Source: Gnetum montanum (Eukaryota > Streptophyta > Gnetopsida > Gnetales > Gnetaceae). Taken from it: DNA of 64,000 nt. Each line of letters begins with the position of its first letter. Within the stretch, counting starts at the first letter, position 1. Positions 58,504 to 64,000 of the stretch are shown in pieces. The stretch covers positions 1 through 64,000 of the forward strand of contig MNCI01033545.1 in NCBI GenBank assembly GCA_015680685.1, read 5' to 3'. The notes beneath the pieces were generated by a model. The model had not been told where the DNA came from. It was given only the letters and a program-made list of their open reading frames with translations, and did no database searches. The position numbers were made by a program, and so were the translations under genes.

Positions 58504-58525
58504 TTGGCGTCATTGCTAGGGATGG
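58504..58525 (+). other. E8 tRNA-Asp primer-binding site
   Basis: TTGGCGTCATTGCTAGGGAT follows the LTR directly. It fits the complement of the tRNA-Asp 3' end with four transitions. Confidence 0.8.
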
Positions 58526-58628
58526 TGCTAGTTATCTAGATTAGTTATATCATACACAATCATGGTAAATGCATTAACGATTTATCTTTTAGAAAATATT
58601 AAATCACACACATCATTAACTAACAATA

Positions 58629-61340
58629 ATGTCTCTTTCACAATGAAGTGATAATGCATTGCATGAGGAGAACATTCATTGGAAAACTAATAAGATATAT
58701 ATTGAAGAAAATTGGAGTGACCAACATCATGCAGGGATTTCATATGTTCATAACCACCTTGATTATACTCAATGACTACATTCACCTAAGGCAAGAAATC
58801 CTAGAGGAGATGAAGCAAGTCCTAGACCAGGGGAGGCCTCAAGACCTAGGACCTCCTCAAAACCTAGAAAAGATACATCAAGGAACCATGGAGAACACTA
58901 TAGAAGCCATGGCAACTCTCCCAATTTTTCATCTTCCTCTTCCTCTTCAATGTCTAATTCTGACAAAGATGAATGTAGGTATAGAGATAGAGCTCCACTA
59001 TGGGGTCAAAATAAAAAAAAAATCAAAATAAATGGAAAAATCAAAGATATCAAAATGAGTATAGACAAAATCGTCGCAATTAGACAAATAGAAATTGAAA
59101 TTTTCACCACAACATGTCTGATGATAATGAACCCTTATTGGCCACTAAGGGCATGATGTAGATCACAGATGCAATTAAAATACCCCAGAGGCATCGCAAG
59201 GAAAGTCACATCAAAAGGCCATATACAAATAACGTTCTTAAATTTGGGGGAGGCTATGCTTTTGATCCAACACATCATTTGCAAGCCTTCCATGATGTCT
59301 GCATCTTACAAAAAATTGAAAGTTGGTGGTAAAACCTTAAGATCTTTTCTAGAACACAAATAGAAAAAGCTGAAGTGTGGTATATATCGTTGAAACCAAA
59401 TTCAATTCATTGGTGGTCCACAATGTTGGAACTCTTCAACAAGAAATACCAAACCTATGTGAGGGTGTCCAACCTAAGGAAACAAATCCAAGGATGGAAA
59501 TAAGAACAACATGAGCCCTTAGATATGGCCCTAAATAGATACTATTCTCTACTAAATAAATGTCTAGGCCATGGTTTCTCTCAAGAAGAGCAACTTTTCC
59601 ACATCATAGATGTGCTTCATAGTCAAACAAGAGAGACCCTTGGGATGTATACTCAAGCTCAATTATATGAACTATGAACCCATCAGATCCAAAGGCTAAT
59701 CAAGTGTGTGGCAAAAAAAGAAGGATAACTATGTAAATGGGAGAATGTTGAGAAATATCACTAGGATCCAACTCTTTAAAAGAAGAGGATCCATATCTCT
59801 GATAAGCAAAAAGAGACAAGTCTTGATGAGGTGATTTCACAACAAACCTTGCCACTGCAACAGTCTATTGCTGAACTTCAGGCAAGGGTAGATAAGATGT
59901 CAGAATGGATAAATGAGAAAGTTACAACTTGTGTAGAAACCATAGAGGAGAGAGTAGTGCAAAATGAATTAAGGGATCACAAAAAAAGGAGGAAAAGGAA
60001 CCAATAGATAGGTAAGAACACTTATCAGCGAAAAGAGAAAATGGTTGTAGAAGAAGAGGCTATAGACTCAACCACCGAAGAAGATAATGGATGTGACATC
60101 TATCTATATGACCATCCAAAGGGCTACTATCCAATCATGTTACATCTACATGAGTATTGGGCTTTTGCATTGAATCCCAAGTTCATACAAAAGCAAATGC
60201 TTAGGAAATTACCTTTCTCACAAGGTAATTTTAGACAGTCCTACAACCAATCATACTATCCTAGTGGGACTTCTTACCAGCCTCAACACTATCATCAACC
60301 ACAATGCAAGATCCATAGTTGTGTGGGAGGCCATCATCAAACCAATGCTACCCTTACTACCAGTTGAACCCATATGGATATTATGTCCAACAACCTATTT
60401 CACTAACTAGTTCCACTTCCTCTACCTTGAATCACTACTACTACTCTCCCGAATATCATCAACCTGCAACATCTTATATGAGATCACCACCTCATAGCCC
60501 TCACCCTTCATCATATCCTCAATATTCTCATACTTACCTCCACCACATATCACCTCCAACAACATAGAAAGTTTTAGCACCACAACATCAACAAAGGAAT
60601 GTCACTTGTGCTATGAACATACATAGAAATGATAAAGCTATTAGATCTCCACCACAATCTCGAAAATGCCCTTTCTTTAGGATGGTTCCCATGCATAAGC
60701 ACAACACTTGTGAACCTACTAACTCATCCAAACTAGCACAATGCCAATCAAGTGCAACACCCTTACTCTCACAACCAATGTCCTTGAATCCTATGTAAAG
60801 ATCAACATCTATTGTTCCTTCAACATCTAACAAAAGCTATGAATCTAGCACTGTGGAGAGACAAAAGAATCCATGCATAACTAATCATGATAAATGGTAT
60901 GGTTGTGTGTCAAAATTTTAAAATATTAACACAACCCCTATACTAACCCACCATAAATTTCAAGAGCAAGTGTATGAGCAAAAACCACTCTATGTAGTAG
61001 CCACTAGACTACAAGACACATGGTGGCTTGAAAATGAGAAAATAAAATTGTTTCAAATATGCATGGAAGTAACTGATTCACTTATTAGTTCTAGACTTAA
61101 GAAAATGAACCAAATATAGGACTTAGACACAAATATCTTACACTCTAATTATACACCAGAAAAGGATATTTAAAATGGATACCTGGGAATTAAAATTGGA
61201 AAATCAAGAAGAAGAAACAAGCAAATATGAACATCCTAGAATGGAAATACCTTCAAGTCTAGATGAAGATACATCTCTGAATGATCCAAAAAAGACCATC
61301 ACCAATGTTAAATGTGCTACAACATGGTTATTAAATCAAT
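58629..61340 (+). pseudogene. gag: E8 gag
   Basis: Gag matching E5. The start is at ATG 58629 (MSLSQ, with a stop at codon 6), then NKIYIEENWSDQHH, an Arg/Ser/Pro-rich part (58800-58960), and a broken gag domain (59200-59500) with LQAFHDVCILQKIESWW-like sequence and TMLELFNKKYQTYVRVSNL. Later parts are LPLQQSIAELQARVDKMSEWI (about 59850-59910), YDHPKGYYPIMLHLHEYWAF (60107-60166), and a Tyr/Pro/Gln/Ser-rich tail (60230-60570). The segment after about 60570 has SRKCPFFRMVPMHKHNTCE, a Cys/His pattern that could be a degenerate zinc knuckle. Stops and frameshifts throughout. Confidence 0.8.
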
Positions 61341-63494
61341 AACAGTGACAAATGGAAAATCAATGGTGTATAACTAGGGGATTGTGTAGTTCATCTCCCA
61401 AATGTGTGACCATAAGATTAGTCATGGGGAAGATGCTCCATCCTAGTTCAAAAACTAATAAAATTTTTTTACCTATTTTCTTATTTTACAATTTTTTATC
61501 ATTTTCCTATTCCTTCCAAATTTTCTTATTCTTCATATGTTTTCCATTTCTTAATATTTTTCTTTTCTTTTCTTTATAATCTTCTTTTTCCTAAGGCATT
61601 TTCTTTATGTTTATGAATGTCTTTTATATTTCTATTAATAATATTTCTAAGTCATGATGCAGAAGTCAATGCTATGTGTGGGGTTTTTTTCCTATGTTAT
61701 CAAGATGATTGGATAAGTAATTTTGTAAAGCATTGAGACCACCTCATCCATCCCTCCAATTCTCTAAATAAAAGGTCTTTTTCATGGAAACAATTTGGTT
61801 CTTCTTTCATGAAACTAAAATTAATCAATGATCATTGTACCCTGAAGAGAGAGGAGTGACCAACTGGAAATGGTAAGGGTGTCAGCTCAAGGGGATTTGT
61901 TAGGTTCTCTTCTTGACTTCCTTCGTGTGGTTTATGGCTCCTCTTAGAACGTATCATCACTCCTTCATTGACCAATAAAAAGGAAGCTACAAAAAAATAG
62001 AGAGAAAAAATAATAATAATGGGAATTCAAAGCAAACCACTTAGAGACAATAATGAGCTACAAGCACTAGTTATGGGGCTGGAAAGACATGGTACCCATG
62101 CCTGAAAGCATCCCTCTAACTAAGGCCCTTCCTTCTTTCTTCTCTTTTCTTCTCTTTTTGGAGTGATGATTGGTCTTTGAGGTGGTTTTGGACTCATGAT
62201 GGTCAACAGGAAGAAACACATCAATGCAAGATCACTATTCATGGTATGGACTTGGTCTAAACTTGGACAGATAGGTATGATGATCATTTTAATCATAATT
62301 TTAACAAGAACCTATTGTGGACATGGTCAAGTACTTTGCATCCTTATCTCTGCAATCCATTCTCATCCCATTATTCACCTCACTATTGCATGCAATTATG
62401 AGCCCTTTTTTGTCTAATATAGTGCAACATTCCAACCATGATAGTTGTGTGTTGATTGAAACAAAGACATGGTCTACATTTAACTTCTCATGTGCCCATG
62501 GACATCTATAGAAGTGGTTATGCAAGGGCATTATGGCAAGAGCCTGCTTTAGGGAGGACCCACTTACATAACTTTTGTTGATCATGGCTTTGAACTAACC
62601 TTCACATCTTCTAGAATGTCAATGATAGTTTCTTTGAATTTGTGCATAATTTTGGAACTACTTCTCATTTTTTTGATTAATTTCTCCTAGTTTTCTATTT
62701 CCATATCCATTAATATTTCTTTTCCATCTTCTGAATCAAACCTTTGGTTTTAATTGTTCGAAAACTTGTGTGCTTCCAAAGTTACGCTTATTAGATATGA
62801 GGGCTAGGGATGTCTGCTTTGAAATTTTTCTAACATCTTATTTTCGAACATCATGGTAACTAATAGTAATTGATCAGAATAATGTGAAAAGCTTAATGAT
62901 ATTAGTTACCTCATAGCCTTGGGCATAGTATGTTGTCATCACATTGTGCTTAAATGAAAACTAAGGGATCCTAAGGAAAATTTACCAAAACTAATGTTGA
63001 TCCTTTGGTGACTACAAGTGATGCTAAAAGAAATGCCTAAGGAAGAAGGTCCTTTCCTAAGCATGAAAATGAAGCTAAGATGGGGACAATGGAGGATATG
63101 CCCATGGAAAAATCATAGCACATACAAGATAGAAGCTCAAGCATTGCATGTTTGTTAGATACATGGGATAATGAGAAGAAATTTCAGTCCATCCTTCAAG
63201 AATGTTCCACATAACCAGAGAAGCATTGACATAATAATCAAGGTTTGAAGTTTGCCACTGCTCGCAACAACAAGAAGAATCATCTTCAGCGAATTTTTAA
63301 GGACCTCTGCAAATTTTGTAATCTTCAATGTTTGTCCAATCTCTTTGTCACTCTATCATGTTATATGCATCCAATAGAATAAAATTTTATAATGTGGCAC
63401 TTAGTTTTGTTATGTCAAGTGTCAGTCAATAATCCCATACCTTCCCAATTTTGTAAAGGAACTCAAGGATGAGTTTTCATTCAGTCATGGCAGT
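61341..63494 (+). mobile_element. E8 3' non-coding region
   Basis: AT-rich, with T/C-rich runs near 61450-61590 and 62125-62160. Parts match the complement of E3/E4 3' regions (AGCTACAAGCACTAGTTATG near 62050 against 9265-9290). No pol domain. The small open frames at 62196-62585 are in shared non-coding sequence and look accidental. The end just before 63495 is a decayed polypurine tract (CATGGCAGTA). Confidence 0.65.
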
Positions 63495-64000
63495 ATGATG
63501 AAGTGTCAAAGAGTCACGTTGATGGGCCATCATCGACGAGTCCCTATCAATGTAGCGTTTGCTACATTTATGAGGCCCTGTTGATGTAGCTCCATAATAA
63601 AGTCTATAAATACACATGCTCCCACTAGGTATTAGCATTGTTTTGTCAATAGAGTAGTTGAAATCTTGTAATTTTCTTCTAAAGTCTTAGAGAATAGTCA
63701 GTGAGTGCCCAAATTATGGATTTGAGTCAGTTGTATGATGTCTTATTCAAGTGGCAATATACTTGAACACATTCCATGAATGGCAATAATATCGAGATTG
63801 ATTCTTATTCATTGTAGTACTTTGACTTAGATTAAATTTATTTTTAATGCAATTTATATTCCATGTACTTAGTTAAAATTTACATTTTCATGCACATTAA
63901 TGAATTGGTGGAATGAATGTGACTAGTTTTGAGCATAAACATGTATTCACTTGGTAATCCCAGTAATGTTATTGCTTGGTTTGCCCAGTAGCGTAGCACT
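63495..64000 (+). mobile_element. E8 3' LTR, truncated by the window edge
   Basis: Starts TGATGAAGTGTCAAAG and matches 57652 onward; about 506 of 850 bp are visible. Confidence 0.88.

Larger units (their letters stand above)
57652..64000 (+). mobile_element. E8, plus-strand gag-only LTR element, nested in E7, 3' LTR cut by window end
   Basis: 5' LTR 57652-58503, primer site 58504-58525, gag 58629-61340, non-coding 61341-63494, 3' LTR 63495 to beyond 64000. It is the only family member on the plus strand. It inserted into the E7 interior at a position equivalent to about 6901 in E2 (GTAG followed by CAGTG). GTAGT immediately before 57652 is the likely target duplication; its partner would lie beyond the window. 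No pol. Confidence 0.85.

Noticed and set aside
1-64000. CRISPR array, phage, operon or other prokaryotic system
   Set aside because: No regularly spaced short repeats with unique spacers and no prokaryotic gene organisation. The repeats present are LTRs, minisatellites and microsatellites.

Overview
The window looks like intergenic DNA from a large, retrotransposon-rich seed-plant genome. A conifer or other gymnosperm is my best guess, but this is inference from AT-rich, heavily decayed, deeply nested Ty3/gypsy elements around a single small intronless gene. No prokaryotic operon, CRISPR array, rRNA or intact tRNA gene was seen. I found one plausibly functional protein gene, a SAUR-like auxin-response gene (52587-52946, +), and a damaged duplicate of it (34204-34509, +).

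Most of the window is one family of Ty3/gypsy LTR retrotransposons, Athila-like (OTA lineage) by its primer-binding site and pol sequence. The labels E1-E8 are mine. Sense LTRs begin TGAT and end ATCA, and the primer-binding sites match the 3' end of plant tRNA-Asp. E1-E7 lie on the minus strand and E8 on the plus strand. E2 has its 3' LTR remnant at 4367-4649 and interior at 4650-7257 and 27308-27702. It is interrupted by E3 (7258-27302, target duplication AGAAT), which is itself interrupted by E4 (14967-24999, target duplication TTGAT). E1 (about 1190-4366) appears to sit inside the 3' LTR of E2. E3 and E4 carry gag and pol, both broken by stops and active-site changes. E2, E5 (36094-43445), E7 (54583-57651) and E8 (57652-beyond 64000) carry at most gag and look non-autonomous.

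A segmental duplication carries the SAUR locus. Copy A starts at about 27703 and runs to about 39200; copy B starts at about 46150 and runs to 57651. Each has, in order: a gag fragment and truncated LTR of a diverged element (E6), a dead RTE-type LINE, a G-rich tract, a short tRNA-like repeat, a palindrome overlapping a TATA box, the SAUR gene or pseudogene, and an E5/E7 element inserted at the same target. Copy A holds the broken SAUR gene and copy B the open one. Copy A joins on its left to an E5/E7-like interior (E2), which suggests at least one more SAUR copy to the left of the window.

The region 43446-45790 between the copies holds SINE-like fragments and otherwise unrecognised sequence. 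Bases 1-1185 may be part of an LTR from a different element. Functional interaction is limited: the SAUR gene is the only likely host gene, and the rest records successive insertion, decay by transitions and recombination.
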